The position numbers and the translations under genes are program-made. Positions 25,974 to 32,858 of a stretch of 64,000 nucleotides of DNA are shown here, piece by piece. The DNA lies in IMG/VR virus record IMGVR_UViG_3300043548_000837, positions 1 to 64,000 of that record. One strand, written 5' to 3'. Every line of letters starts with the position of its first letter. The stretch's first letter is position 1. The notes under the pieces are model-generated. The model was given only the letters and a program-made list of their open reading frames with translations. It had not been told where the DNA came from and did not search any database. Source of the DNA: a virus.

Positions 25974-26305
25974 TAAAGTAGCTTATTAAATACGAGATAA
26001 AAAAACAATGTCAAAGGAGCGATAATAACTCCTGAAGTCATTCCCAGATAAATCGAAGAAGACACACCTAACCAAAAGCTTAAGCAAACAGGACAAGAAA
26101 CAAGGCGCACAAAAAAGCAGTCATTATAATACTCGACTAAAAAGTCTACATAACTGCCTCCATAACCCTCATCGTGAATCTTATAGTATTCCGAAAGCTT
26201 AAGAAGATTTACACGAAACAGTCTCATATACTCTGCGAATGCGTTGGTCCTCAACCATACGAGAAGCAGAAAAGAAAGACTTAGAGCTATGGAGGCAGTT
26301 TGCAT
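25973..26305 (-). CDS. Small membrane protein, DUF1360-like
   Basis: A 110-residue protein overlapping the next gene by one base. There is an N-terminal transmembrane segment (residues ~4-20) and two C-terminal hydrophobic segments (~78-90 and ~92-107). The motif V-S-C-P-V-C-L-S-F-W-L-G-V resembles the C-x-x-C-x-x-F-W-x-G of DUF1360, small integral membrane proteins common in phages and Bacillus. Function unknown. Confidence 0.5.
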   Translation of the reverse strand: MQTASIALSLSFLLLVWLRTNAFAEYMRLFRVNLLKLSEYYKIHDEGYGGSYVDFLVEYYNDCFFVRLVSCPVCLSFWLGVSSSIYLGMTSGVIIAPLTLFFYLVFNKLL

Positions 26306-26307
26306 AG

Positions 26308-26565
26308 TTATTCTGCTGTGGCTTCTGAACTTTCGAGCTCGTTGATACGCTTCTCAAGCTCAGTCAAGAGGTTCTTCTGCGCGATGGTAGCTATGCGCAT
26401 ACTCTGCAAGTTAGACACTTGCTCTGAGAACTTCCTGATATTGCTTTCTTGCTCTGCGAGATTTTTTTCAGCTTGTCTCAGTCCGTCAGCAATAAGCAGT
26501 AGTGACACATGCTTTTTTTCAGGCTCAGATTCTGTAACGATGGGTAGTTCTACACGATCACTCAT
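26308..26565 (-). CDS. Small coiled-coil protein
   Basis: An 85-residue charged helical protein; residues ~25-80 form a probable coiled coil (N-L-A-E-Q-E-S-N-I-R-K-F). It lies two bases upstream of the membrane gene and is followed by it. Not recognised. Similar small coiled-coil proteins accompany tail or membrane proteins in many phages. Confidence 0.5.
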   Translation of the reverse strand: MSDRVELPIVTESEPEKKHVSLLLIADGLRQAEKNLAEQESNIRKFSEQVSNLQSMRIATIAQKNLLTELEKRINELESSEATAE

Positions 26566-26578
26566 ATATGGTACTGGT

Positions 26579-26752
26579 TTAGTTTTCGACTGCGTTGTTT
26601 TCTGTTAACAGCTCTTTGATTTCAGCTTGAATCCTTTTTATATCTTCGTTGTAAGCTTTGACAAGATCTTTTTTGTTCTGCTTGGCTACTTCTAGTTCTA
26701 CTACGAGGTTGTAGACTTTTTCTTCTGTGGTGGTTTGCGTTGTGTTACTCAT
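26579..26752 (-). CDS. Small coiled-coil protein of unknown function
   Basis: A 57-residue ORF beginning M-S-N-T-T-Q-T-T-T-E-E-K-V, rich in Lys and Glu, almost wholly helical from residue 10 on. It sits 13 bases upstream of another small coiled-coil gene, in the same direction, with no overlap, and fills a gap otherwise left empty. Not recognised; short but well placed. Confidence 0.45.
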   Translation of the reverse strand: MSNTTQTTTEEKVYNLVVELEVAKQNKKDLVKAYNEDIKRIQAEIKELLTENNAVEN

Positions 26753-26800
26753 GAGCTGCTAAACTAGTGGATGGCTGGGGTTAAGACAAGAGATTTCGAC

Positions 26801-26834
26801 AAAAAAAGACGTACTGGCGAACCAGTACGTCTCT
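26801..26834 (-). terminator. Rho-independent terminator after the 238-residue virion protein gene
   Basis: On the minus strand AGACGTACTGG / CCAGTACGTCT (11 bp) with a TTCG loop, then seven T residues. It isolates the upstream gene as a monocistronic unit. Confidence 0.9.
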
Positions 26835-26852
26835 TGTTGCTGTGAGCTAAAT

Positions 26853-27569
26853 TTAGCTGTTGATTGCGGCAAGCTGCTCGTTGGTCAGGTTGTCCTTTTG
26901 TACTTGAGTGAACTCGAGTTTTTGCTCGTCTGTGAAAGACGCCAATTGCGCTGGCGAAAGCGCTGCAAGCTGCGCTGCAGTAATTTGCTGTAGGTCGACG
27001 ATCTCGAAAGCCTGGAGCTGCTGCGCTGACAAAGCAGCAAAGTCTTCCGGCTCGATTTCTGGGATCTGTGCTATGGTGAGATCTTCGATCTGGGTTTCGG
27101 TCAATCCTGCAAAAGTAGCTGTGTTCAAGTCGGCGATAGCTTGTGGGTCTAGCTTTGAGATATCTCCGATAGCCACCTGCAGCAAATCTCCTTCACCAGA
27201 TTCAAGCGCTTGTCCTGAGCCATAAGCGTCAGTGCCATAACCTTCAGGTCCAACGCGGCCAGTACCGCGAACGTATTCGATGATATAGCTAATCTTGGCA
27301 GGCTCTGGGATGTCGAGCGTAAGAGGAGCAGACACATCTGTACCTGGGTAGACCTCAAGAGAAACAACAGGATCTGTATGCGCAATGATAGAGGCCTTGA
27401 TAATATCGCGGGCTGGAACATCAGCGAACACAAGAGTGTCGAGGAAAGCATAGCTCGAGGCTTCGATAGATCCGTAGCTCACCTGAAGCTTTTCATATCT
27501 AGAGCTCTTAAGACCTCCGATATCTGTTGTTGTGTTTACTGCAACTTTTTTGATTTTTTTGGATGCCAT
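26853..27569 (-). CDS. Putative abundant virion protein with short L-x-x-Q-L repeats
   Basis: A 238-residue protein. The N-terminal ~120 residues look like a beta-rich domain (L-Q-V-S-Y-G-S-I-E-A-S-S-Y-A-F-L, then V-Y-P-G-T-D-V). The C-terminal ~100 residues consist of short repeats of the type L-x-x-x-Q-L-x-A-L/F (for example A-A-L-S-P-A-Q-L-A-S-F) similar to fibrous or spacer modules in virion proteins. It has its own promoter (27681-27709), a structured 5' leader and a terminator, so it is transcribed alone, as expected for a high-copy protein. The role is inferred from expression architecture. Confidence 0.55.
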   Translation of the reverse strand: MASKKIKKVAVNTTTDIGGLKSSRYEKLQVSYGSIEASSYAFLDTLVFADVPARDIIKASIIAHTDPVVSLEVYPGTDVSAPLTLDIPEPAKISYIIEYVRGTGRVGPEGYGTDAYGSGQALESGEGDLLQVAIGDISKLDPQAIADLNTATFAGLTETQIEDLTIAQIPEIEPEDFAALSAQQLQAFEIVDLQQITAAQLAALSPAQLASFTDEQKLEFTQVQKDNLTNEQLAAINS

Positions 27570-27674
27570 ATTTGGTTTTGGTTGTTTGTTTTGTTGTTAG
27601 ATAGCAACAAGATTCTCAGAGGCAACAGAAGCTTTTAGTAAGCTTCCAGAGGATCGCTGATCTACTCCATTGCT
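27570..27674 (-). promoter_or_regulatory. Structured, CA-rich 5' leader of the 238-residue protein gene
   Basis: Going 5' to 3' on the minus strand: a hairpin GAAGCTT-ACTAA-AAGCTTC at 27628-27646, possible outer stem arms near 27670-27678 and 27599-27607, then AACAACAAAACAAACAA at 27582-27598 and further CA-rich sequence to the ATG. There is no Shine-Dalgarno sequence. The same 17-base CA motif occurs before the head gene at 56021. Confidence 0.5.
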
Positions 27675-27680
27675 ATCTTT

Positions 27681-27709
27681 ATTATCTAGCATATCTTATC
27701 TTTAAGCAA
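27681..27709 (-). promoter_or_regulatory. Sigma70-like promoter for the 238-residue protein gene
   Basis: Minus strand TTGCTT (27704-27709), 17-base spacer, GATAAT (27681-27686). Predicted start near 27674, giving a ~105-base leader. It lies just beyond the SET gene's 3' end. Confidence 0.6.
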
Positions 27710-27715
27710 GACATA

Positions 27716-28117
27716 TCATACCCATTCTGGGCAAGATACTCCACTTGGTCTGGGTTCAAGCCTATAGTCAATAAATAGCTCTTCATCTTTAGGTATATCT
27801 TTGTTGGCTACAATCTTATGTATATTTAATATCCATTCGCAATTAGGAGTGCGGGAGTGGTTTATGTAACTAAACTTACTATACTTGTCGCTGGTGATGC
27901 ATTCTTCGCTATTTAGCATTACATACCAGTTTTTACTTTGCTGCTCTATAGAGAGCTCAGCGTATCGGAGTTTTTTCCAATCTCTAGGAAACAGTCTATA
28001 ATCTATTACTAAGTCACCTCGAGCGATATTCTTAGCAGCAAAAAGCCCATAACCTTCCGTAAGACTTTTTTTTACGTAAGTGAAAGGCGCATCATCGTTA
28101 TCTATAATGATGCTCAT
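27716..28117 (-). CDS. SET-domain protein (putative protein lysine methyltransferase)
   Basis: A 133-residue protein essentially consisting of one SET domain: Y-G-L-F-A-A-K-N-I-A-R-G-D near residue 23, Y-I-N-H-S-R-T-P-N-C near residue 85 (the N-H-S motif that binds S-adenosylmethionine), and E-E-L-F-I-D-Y-R near residue 117 (the catalytic-tyrosine region). SET enzymes methylate lysines of proteins. Short SET-only proteins occur in large phages and giant viruses. The start overlaps the stop of the RNA polymerase beta-N gene (ATGA), so the two are translationally coupled. Target unknown; polymerase pieces or host proteins are guesses. Confidence 0.85.
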   Translation of the reverse strand: MSIIIDNDDAPFTYVKKSLTEGYGLFAAKNIARGDLVIDYRLFPRDWKKLRYAELSIEQQSKNWYVMLNSEECITSDKYSKFSYINHSRTPNCEWILNIHKIVANKDIPKDEELFIDYRLEPRPSGVSCPEWV

Positions 28118-28776
28118 CTGACAAGAAGGCTGTATAGCTTGTCTATCTCTGACCCGGTATACGTCATTCTATTAGCGTTATAGATTTTTTCACCCCAGGC
28201 AGTTTTCATCGCCCCGTCAGTGACGCCTAGGTCTTTGAGTATCCCAAATAACTTAATCTGAGAGTTCTTGATCATTAATACAAAAACTTGCTGATCAGGC
28301 AAAAACAAAATGCGCGCAGACTGACCTGTACGGGCTTCTGGGTTGATGTGCGCTTCAGGAATTCCGTCTTGCCTAATTCTTGAATAGACTCCAGGCAAAA
28401 GCCTTTGCTGGTTTACACTCTCATACTCAGAGCCGTTGTAGATTGCTGTGTTGTGGTTCGTGATGTACGGAAGCTGAGCTATGGTTGTATGTTTGCTTTC
28501 AACCACCTTGCCTGAAGCTTTGTGTACCAGGTCAATTGTACCTTTAAGAGGAACAGTGAGATCTTTTTTCTCAAGTACAGCCTTCTTCTTGTGTGAGCTA
28601 GAGATGTGTTCAAAAGGATCTACTTTCAGATTCCTAGCTTGAAGCTTGAAGTCTTGGGTCTCGATAGCGTTGAGCTTTTTTTGAAAAGCGTCCGTTGCTG
28701 TTTGGAATACAGCATGTCGCAGATTTACAGGATCGAAAAAAGCCCGAGTGTTTTTAGGAGGAGTTGCCTTTTGCAT
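28114..28776 (-). CDS. RNA polymerase beta subunit, N-terminal segment
   Basis: A 220-residue protein. G-T-I-D-L-V-H-K-A-S-G-K-V, I-A-Q-L-P-Y-I-T, A-I-Y-N-G-S-E-Y and Q-Q-R-L-L-P-G-V-Y align in order with the bacterial beta sequence around the G-D-I-P-L-M-T ... F-I-I-N-G-x-E-R-V ... L-H-R-S-P-G-V-F strand block. L-F-G-I-L-K-D-L-G-V-T-D-G matches the L-L-R-x-L-G-x-x-x-D-E-E helix. It stops where beta-middle (21702-22394) would resume. It is on the opposite strand from every other polymerase piece and is coupled to the SET gene. A polymerase-specific alignment would confirm it. Confidence 0.8.
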   Translation of the reverse strand: MQKATPPKNTRAFFDPVNLRHAVFQTATDAFQKKLNAIETQDFKLQARNLKVDPFEHISSSHKKKAVLEKKDLTVPLKGTIDLVHKASGKVVESKHTTIAQLPYITNHNTAIYNGSEYESVNQQRLLPGVYSRIRQDGIPEAHINPEARTGQSARILFLPDQQVFVLMIKNSQIKLFGILKDLGVTDGAMKTAWGEKIYNANRMTYTGSEIDKLYSLLVR

Positions 28777-28984
28777 TTTTACTTAGTTTAGTTTTAACTG
28801 CCCGCGTAAGAGCAATCCAGACTGTATGATAATCTTCTAGGTTTTGAAAATCTTCAATATCTAGCTCAACGTCAAAAAATCCTCCAGGATACACGACCCT
28901 GTCTTTTTCGGCTCCTACCTCTTCAACATAGTAGCCTTTAATGCTGATTGAGGGTATGTAAATTTGTTTTGAACTCTCTGCCAT
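28754..28984 (-). CDS. Small protein of unknown function upstream of the beta N-terminal segment
   Basis: A 76-residue protein overlapping the start of the beta-N gene by 23 bases, which suggests coupled translation. It contains Y-I-P-S-I-S-I-K-G-Y-Y-V-E-E-V-G-A, V-Y-P-G-G-F-F-D-V-E-L-D and a short basic C-terminus. No family recognised. Position suggests a partner of the beta N-terminal piece or merely a neighbour. Confidence 0.5.
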   Translation of the reverse strand: MAESSKQIYIPSISIKGYYVEEVGAEKDRVVYPGGFFDVELDIEDFQNLEDYHTVWIALTRAVKTKLSKNAKGNSS

Positions 28985-29032
28985 AATCTAAAGAAACTAC
29001 CTATTACGCTAGATTAACGCAAGCAATTATCT

Positions 29033-29740
29033 CTAGTGATTGAGAAGTCTGTTTAAATACGCGCGGTTTTGTTCATCTTCTAATAACTTAGCCATCTCAG
29101 GATATTTGGTGACTACCTCGAGCTCTTCTGCTTTGAGCTCGTGCTGATTTTCTTGAGGAGCAGCTACTGTATCTAAAACTCTGTTGGCCATTCTACGTTT
29201 TGCTGCGTCAGCCAGTGCTTTAGTAATCACATCGGCCTTTTTGTCTGCCAGCTCCCCAATTTTGTTAAAAGGGTCATTAAGCGAGGTTACGCCTGCTCTG
29301 GGAGTTAGAGCGTTGGGCTTAGGACCCATATAGTTATTAACAACCACAGGCTGACCTGTGCCTCCTCCTCCTCCTCCTTGCTGACCCTTATTCATGAGAG
29401 AGGGTAGCATCATAGCTCCTATAGCCAAAGGGGCCACCTTGCCTACGTTATCGACAATTTTGGGGATGTTGTCGACCAGCTTATTAAACCCTGAAAAGCC
29501 TCCACCTACAGCTTTTGCTGCTGTGTTGGCTGCTGTACCTCCAGAGTATAATAAGTTGTCTGGATTTTGGCTCCAGCGCCTGTGGGTCTCTGGAGCTATT
29601 TTACTCATAAGCCAAGGCACTCCTGTTGTAGCTACGGCAGTAGCGCCAGCGAGCAGCGGTACCCATGCCTTTTTTTCTATAGCGCTAGCCTTAAGCTCTT
29701 CTGAAATTCCTTCGTCTAGTTTGCTCCAGTCTATGTTCAT
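29033..29740 (-). CDS. Glycine-rich, membrane-prone virion-type protein
   Basis: A 235-residue protein. I start it at the ATG at 29740, one base after the preceding stop (TAATATG), rather than at an upstream TTG at 29764. Residues ~25-45 form a hydrophobic small-residue segment (P-L-L-A-G-A-T-A-V-A-T-T-G-V-P-W-L), and ~100-120 another (V-A-P-L-A-I-G-A-M-M-L-P-S-L). A poly-Gly patch follows (G-G-G-G-G-G). The C-terminus is charged and helical. Member of a run of similar proteins in this operon; probably structural or ejected, but unrecognised. Confidence 0.55.
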   Translation of the reverse strand: MNIDWSKLDEGISEELKASAIEKKAWVPLLAGATAVATTGVPWLMSKIAPETHRRWSQNPDNLLYSGGTAANTAAKAVGGGFSGFNKLVDNIPKIVDNVGKVAPLAIGAMMLPSLMNKGQQGGGGGGTGQPVVVNNYMGPKPNALTPRAGVTSLNDPFNKIGELADKKADVITKALADAAKRRMANRVLDTVAAPQENQHELKAEELEVVTKYPEMAKLLEDEQNRAYLNRLLNH

Positions 29741-29741
29741 A

Positions 29742-30467
29742 TTAAGCGTAGGGCTGAAGTTCAACTCGGGTAGGCAACTTGTCTCTCATATAGGCATCAG
29801 GCTCTTCGCGCATCTTCTTTCTCAAAAGATACGTTAGATACGCTGCACCCGACCCGGTATTCAAAAGCCCTGTAGCTGCAAGGTCAATAGCGGGGTCGAA
29901 CGGTTTTTTAGCCACACTCACAGCCTCACCTAAAAGTCTTCGAACAGATCCCTCCTCAATAGGTACATCCTCGTGAAAGGCCTCTTTCTCAAAAACGGCC
30001 TCATAAGCAATACCGTTGCAAAAAGAGTCTACATGCGGTGTCTCTTCGTGAGCCCCTGTTTTAATTTTAGTCAGCAGGTCAATGTACTCTTTTTGAGCGC
30101 TTGCGAGCTCAGACTGAATTCGTTGCTTTTCTTGAAGGAAGTAATCTTTCTTGGCATCTCTAAAACCTTCCTGGCCTCCCATAACCATACGCAAAGGATG
30201 GCTTTGATTTCTCAAGGCGCGGCTAAGTACAGAATTGTCACCATAGGCTGCTGTTTTTTGAGGGTGAGGCATCAGGTGTTCTGGAATAGGGATACGTAAC
30301 ACGCTCTCGTCTTCAAGGTCAGTATTTCCGAACATCTCTTCCTGTCGACGAGCTTCTCTTGCTCTTGCGAGCTGCAGGGCGCTAAAAAGACTTCTTCCGA
30401 AGTTTGTAGACGCTTCGTACTGTTCTTCTGGAGATAAAGGTAAATCTGTGAGAGCTTGTTTTTGCAT
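29742..30467 (-). CDS. Unknown operon protein, helical
   Basis: A 241-residue protein. N-terminal motif Q-A-L-T-D-L-P-L-S-P-E-E-Q-Y; a charged helical middle (K-R-Q-R-I-Q-S-E-L-A-S-A-Q-K-like); then an A-A-T-G-L-L-N-T-G-S-G-A-A-Y-L hydrophobic stretch near residue 205 and a basic end. No family recognised. It lies 12 bases downstream of the preceding gene in an eight-gene minus-strand run of virion-type proteins. Confidence 0.5.
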   Translation of the reverse strand: MQKQALTDLPLSPEEQYEASTNFGRSLFSALQLARAREARRQEEMFGNTDLEDESVLRIPIPEHLMPHPQKTAAYGDNSVLSRALRNQSHPLRMVMGGQEGFRDAKKDYFLQEKQRIQSELASAQKEYIDLLTKIKTGAHEETPHVDSFCNGIAYEAVFEKEAFHEDVPIEEGSVRRLLGEAVSVAKKPFDPAIDLAATGLLNTGSGAAYLTYLLRKKMREEPDAYMRDKLPTRVELQPYA

Positions 30468-30479
30468 AACCTATTTGGT

Positions 30480-30863
30480 TTATTCTTTTTTACTTCCGTA
30501 TATGATAAATACTCGAAATGTTCCTTGAGGAGTCCATGTGTCTTTCCAGGACACAATCATGTACTTTTTATTGTTCATGAGCTCGTTGAGCATGTCCTGA
30601 TCTTTTTGCTGCTCAGGGTCCAGAATGATGTTTTTGAACGTATAGCTGCTCATGTCATGAGCCCTAGGCTTTTTGCGAATGCCTTTAGCCTGTTCATAAG
30701 CGTCAATTACAGCTTCAGGATCAAATCCTTTGTTCTGCACTTCGTTGCGCACATTCCTTTTCTTAGAGTAGTCTGACGACTGCTCGTATGAGCTGGAACC
30801 AAAGTCAAAATGCTCTGTGGCTCTGACTTCTCCAGGAAGATCAGTAATTTTAATAGACTCCAT
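30480..30863 (-). CDS. Unknown small operon protein
   Basis: A 127-residue, charged protein ending in a beta-rich segment (K-Y-M-I-V-S-W-K-D-T-W-T-P-Q-G-T-F-R-V-F-I-I-Y-G). The first ~50 residues look disordered. It overlaps the preceding gene by 14 bases, suggesting translational coupling. Not recognised. Confidence 0.5.
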   Translation of the reverse strand: MESIKITDLPGEVRATEHFDFGSSSYEQSSDYSKKRNVRNEVQNKGFDPEAVIDAYEQAKGIRKKPRAHDMSSYTFKNIILDPEQQKDQDMLNELMNNKKYMIVSWKDTWTPQGTFRVFIIYGSKKE

Positions 30864-31233
30864 GTTCTCTACGTAGGTTTTCTGTTACTCTGCGCACAAG
30901 GCTTACTTTCTCTCTCTCTTTAGCTAGTGCGCGTTCAAGAGAATCAACACTTTGATCCATTTCGTCAAGAGTAAAGCCAGCCATCGCTCCTCCTGCGAGC
31001 GAGCCTTTGAGTGCCATTTCTGGGAATCCTCCAAGGCCTCCTAGTGCCGAGTCGACGCCTTTGTTCATATATTTGGGTAGCATATCCATCCCCATCTGAG
31101 CCACTTTTAAAACTCCTTCTCCAGTGTCCAGCCTCTTGAGTGCTTGTTCAAATTCGTGCAGAGAAGAACCTCGCTTGCTGAGCTCAAGAGCAAGCTCGGC
31201 TTTTACTGCTTGTGCGTATTTTGACATTTCCAT
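30850..31233 (-). CDS. Small protein with a glycine/alanine-rich hydrophobic segment
   Basis: A 127-residue protein. Helical N-terminus (A-Q-A-V-K-A-E-L-A-L-E-L-S-K-R), then L-G-G-F-P-E-M-A-L-K-G-S-L-A-G-G-A-M-A-G-F as a small-residue hydrophobic segment, then a charged coiled coil. The stop is one base before the next gene on the other side, so the genes are tightly packed. Unrecognised; belongs to the group of Gly-rich membrane-prone proteins. Confidence 0.5.
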   Translation of the reverse strand: MEMSKYAQAVKAELALELSKRGSSLHEFEQALKRLDTGEGVLKVAQMGMDMLPKYMNKGVDSALGGLGGFPEMALKGSLAGGAMAGFTLDEMDQSVDSLERALAKEREKVSLVRRVTENLRREHGVY

Positions 31234-31234
31234 A

Positions 31235-31579
31235 TTAGAGAAGTATTCGAGATTTGCCTGTATGTGGATCGAACGAGGTGTGTTTTCGCTGACTCACATG
31301 GTTGTATATTATATTACCCAGACCAAACCCAGCCAAGCTTAATAGTGTTTTTGCTGGGCTCGACAGCTTGCTATAGTTTGCTGCTGCCCTGGCAATGATC
31401 ATTCCAGCTGCTCCTGCCATGAGATGGTCAAAAGCCTCTGGAGAGTTTAGCATCTCGAGCAAAGACTTTTTTTTGTGCTCTGGAATTCCGTTGTCTTGTT
31501 TGATGAGGCGTATAAGCGTGGCCGCCTGTGTAGGTACAACAGGACCCATCTCTACGGGAAGTATTGACAGATTATGCAT
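31235..31579 (-). CDS. Small hydrophobic-segment protein
   Basis: A 114-residue protein with two small-residue hydrophobic stretches, residues ~54-70 (M-A-G-A-A-G-M-I-I-A-R-A-A-A-N) and ~75-92 (A-K-T-L-L-S-L-A-G-F-G-L-G-N-I-I). One base separates it from both neighbours in the operon. Function unknown; likely membrane-associated at some stage. Confidence 0.5.
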   Translation of the reverse strand: MHNLSILPVEMGPVVPTQAATLIRLIKQDNGIPEHKKKSLLEMLNSPEAFDHLMAGAAGMIIARAAANYSKLSSPAKTLLSLAGFGLGNIIYNHVSQRKHTSFDPHTGKSRILL

Positions 31580-31580
31580 G

Positions 31581-32852
31581 TTACGTAGCTATTGCAGCTC
31601 CTCCTATGGTTGGTATCGCTGCGGCTGCGAGATTGGCTAATATTTGATTTCTCTTTTTGCTTGGATCTAGCTCACGCTCGATCTTTCGCTCAGGATTGAT
31701 CATGTCTCGCAAAGAGGACACGCCTGACGCGAGTCCGTATAGTGCAGTGCCTGTGGCGAGGGGATGCTCTCTGGCTGTGTTTGTGAATCCGGTACCTACA
31801 GCTGAGGCTCCGTAGCCTAGAGTCTTTATGAGGTTGCTCAAATCTGTCGAGTCTAGGCTCAGCGTAGGATGCGAGGGGTCGAAAGCTTGTTTGCAGAAGT
31901 CTTCGGCACCCTTCAGGAGGCTCTCAGGGTCTAGAAGCAGAGCATTCTCATACTCTACAGGAGCTTCTTTTGACGCTTCCTGGCTTGCAGGCGCTGTCTT
32001 GCTTTTGATTGCTTGCAGCTTTGCTAGAAACTTTTTACTCGGGCTGTACCTCCAGTTCTGTCCTTCTTCATGCTGCAGCATGAACGTAGGATTGTCTCCT
32101 CCGTCAGCTAGAGTCATGTATATGTTGTCTGGACTGCTTCTGTGTACTTGAGCTGTACCTTTACCTATCGAGTCTTTTTCAAAATCTAGAATGTTGTCGT
32201 CTTTGAGCCTATTTACTCGCAGATCCTCAGCAGGAAAGCTTTCAGGAAATCCTCCAAATGTATACACCAGATTCCCGTCACTTAGGCGAAGTCCGTCTTT
32301 TGTTCTAGCGTACTTCCACTTTGATTGTGCGCTGATGTTCGGAAGTATGTTTTCGTTTACGGGCATGCTCGAGACATCGAAGGCCATCTTATTACCAATC
32401 ATTGGCGTGGTGTCCTGATTCTGCACGCCTCGAAAAGCTGCAGGGTTTTTATTGATAACTTTCAGCAAGGTGTCGTCAGAGGTAGACTGGATCTTGTTTC
32501 TTACTTCGTCAGGTGTGCTTTTGTTCAGGAAGTTCTGAATCAGCGAATTTCCTCCTGGTACACCTACACGCCACTCGTGCGCTTTAGCGTTGTCTATGAA
32601 CTTTGGAAGGTTGAATTTGTTTTGTCTTACTCTTGAAAGAAACTGAGCTGGGTTTTCGTTCGGTACGCTTGTCTGCAGCTGTGGTACAGGAGCTTCTGCT
32701 TTTTTTACCCTAGTCTTCTTTTTAGGTCTGCAGCTGTCTTCGCTATACGCTTCTTTGCCTGGAACAGGCTCGTAGCCTTCCCAGCAACGAGCAAATTTCT
32801 CGAGCTCCTCAGACACACCCAAATAGAAAGCTGGTAGATTGACAGTTAGCAT
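31581..32852 (-). CDS. Virion-type protein with a C-x-G-Y-E motif and membrane-prone C-terminus
   Basis: A 423-residue protein. Near residue 23 it carries C-W-E-G-Y-E-P-V-P-G-K-E-A-Y-S...S-C-R-P, a short cysteine-containing motif found in many proteins of large phages and giant viruses, by my recollection. The middle (~80-300) contains beta-rich stretches such as L-V-Y-T-F-G-G-F-P. The C-terminal ~85 residues include G-Y-G-A-S-A-V-G-T-G-F, T-A-L-Y-G-L-A-S-G-V and A-A-A-A-I-P-T-I-G-G-A-A-I-A, hydrophobic and Gly/Ala-rich. Function unknown. Confidence 0.5.
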   Translation of the reverse strand: MLTVNLPAFYLGVSEELEKFARCWEGYEPVPGKEAYSEDSCRPKKKTRVKKAEAPVPQLQTSVPNENPAQFLSRVRQNKFNLPKFIDNAKAHEWRVGVPGGNSLIQNFLNKSTPDEVRNKIQSTSDDTLLKVINKNPAAFRGVQNQDTTPMIGNKMAFDVSSMPVNENILPNISAQSKWKYARTKDGLRLSDGNLVYTFGGFPESFPAEDLRVNRLKDDNILDFEKDSIGKGTAQVHRSSPDNIYMTLADGGDNPTFMLQHEEGQNWRYSPSKKFLAKLQAIKSKTAPASQEASKEAPVEYENALLLDPESLLKGAEDFCKQAFDPSHPTLSLDSTDLSNLIKTLGYGASAVGTGFTNTAREHPLATGTALYGLASGVSSLRDMINPERKIERELDPSKKRNQILANLAAAAIPTIGGAAIAT

Positions 32853-32858
32853 TTCCTT

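Noticed and set aside
27599-27678. Long outer stem (AGATAGCAA / TTGCTATCT) as a riboswitch
   Set aside because: The predicted transcription start near 27674 would cut the 5' arm, and no known aptamer consensus is visible; it is kept only as a possible structured leader.
30272-30776. ORFs on both strands inside the 30.3-30.8 kb minus-strand genes
   Set aside because: They overlap well-packed operon genes in other frames and have no coding-like composition or ribosome-binding site.
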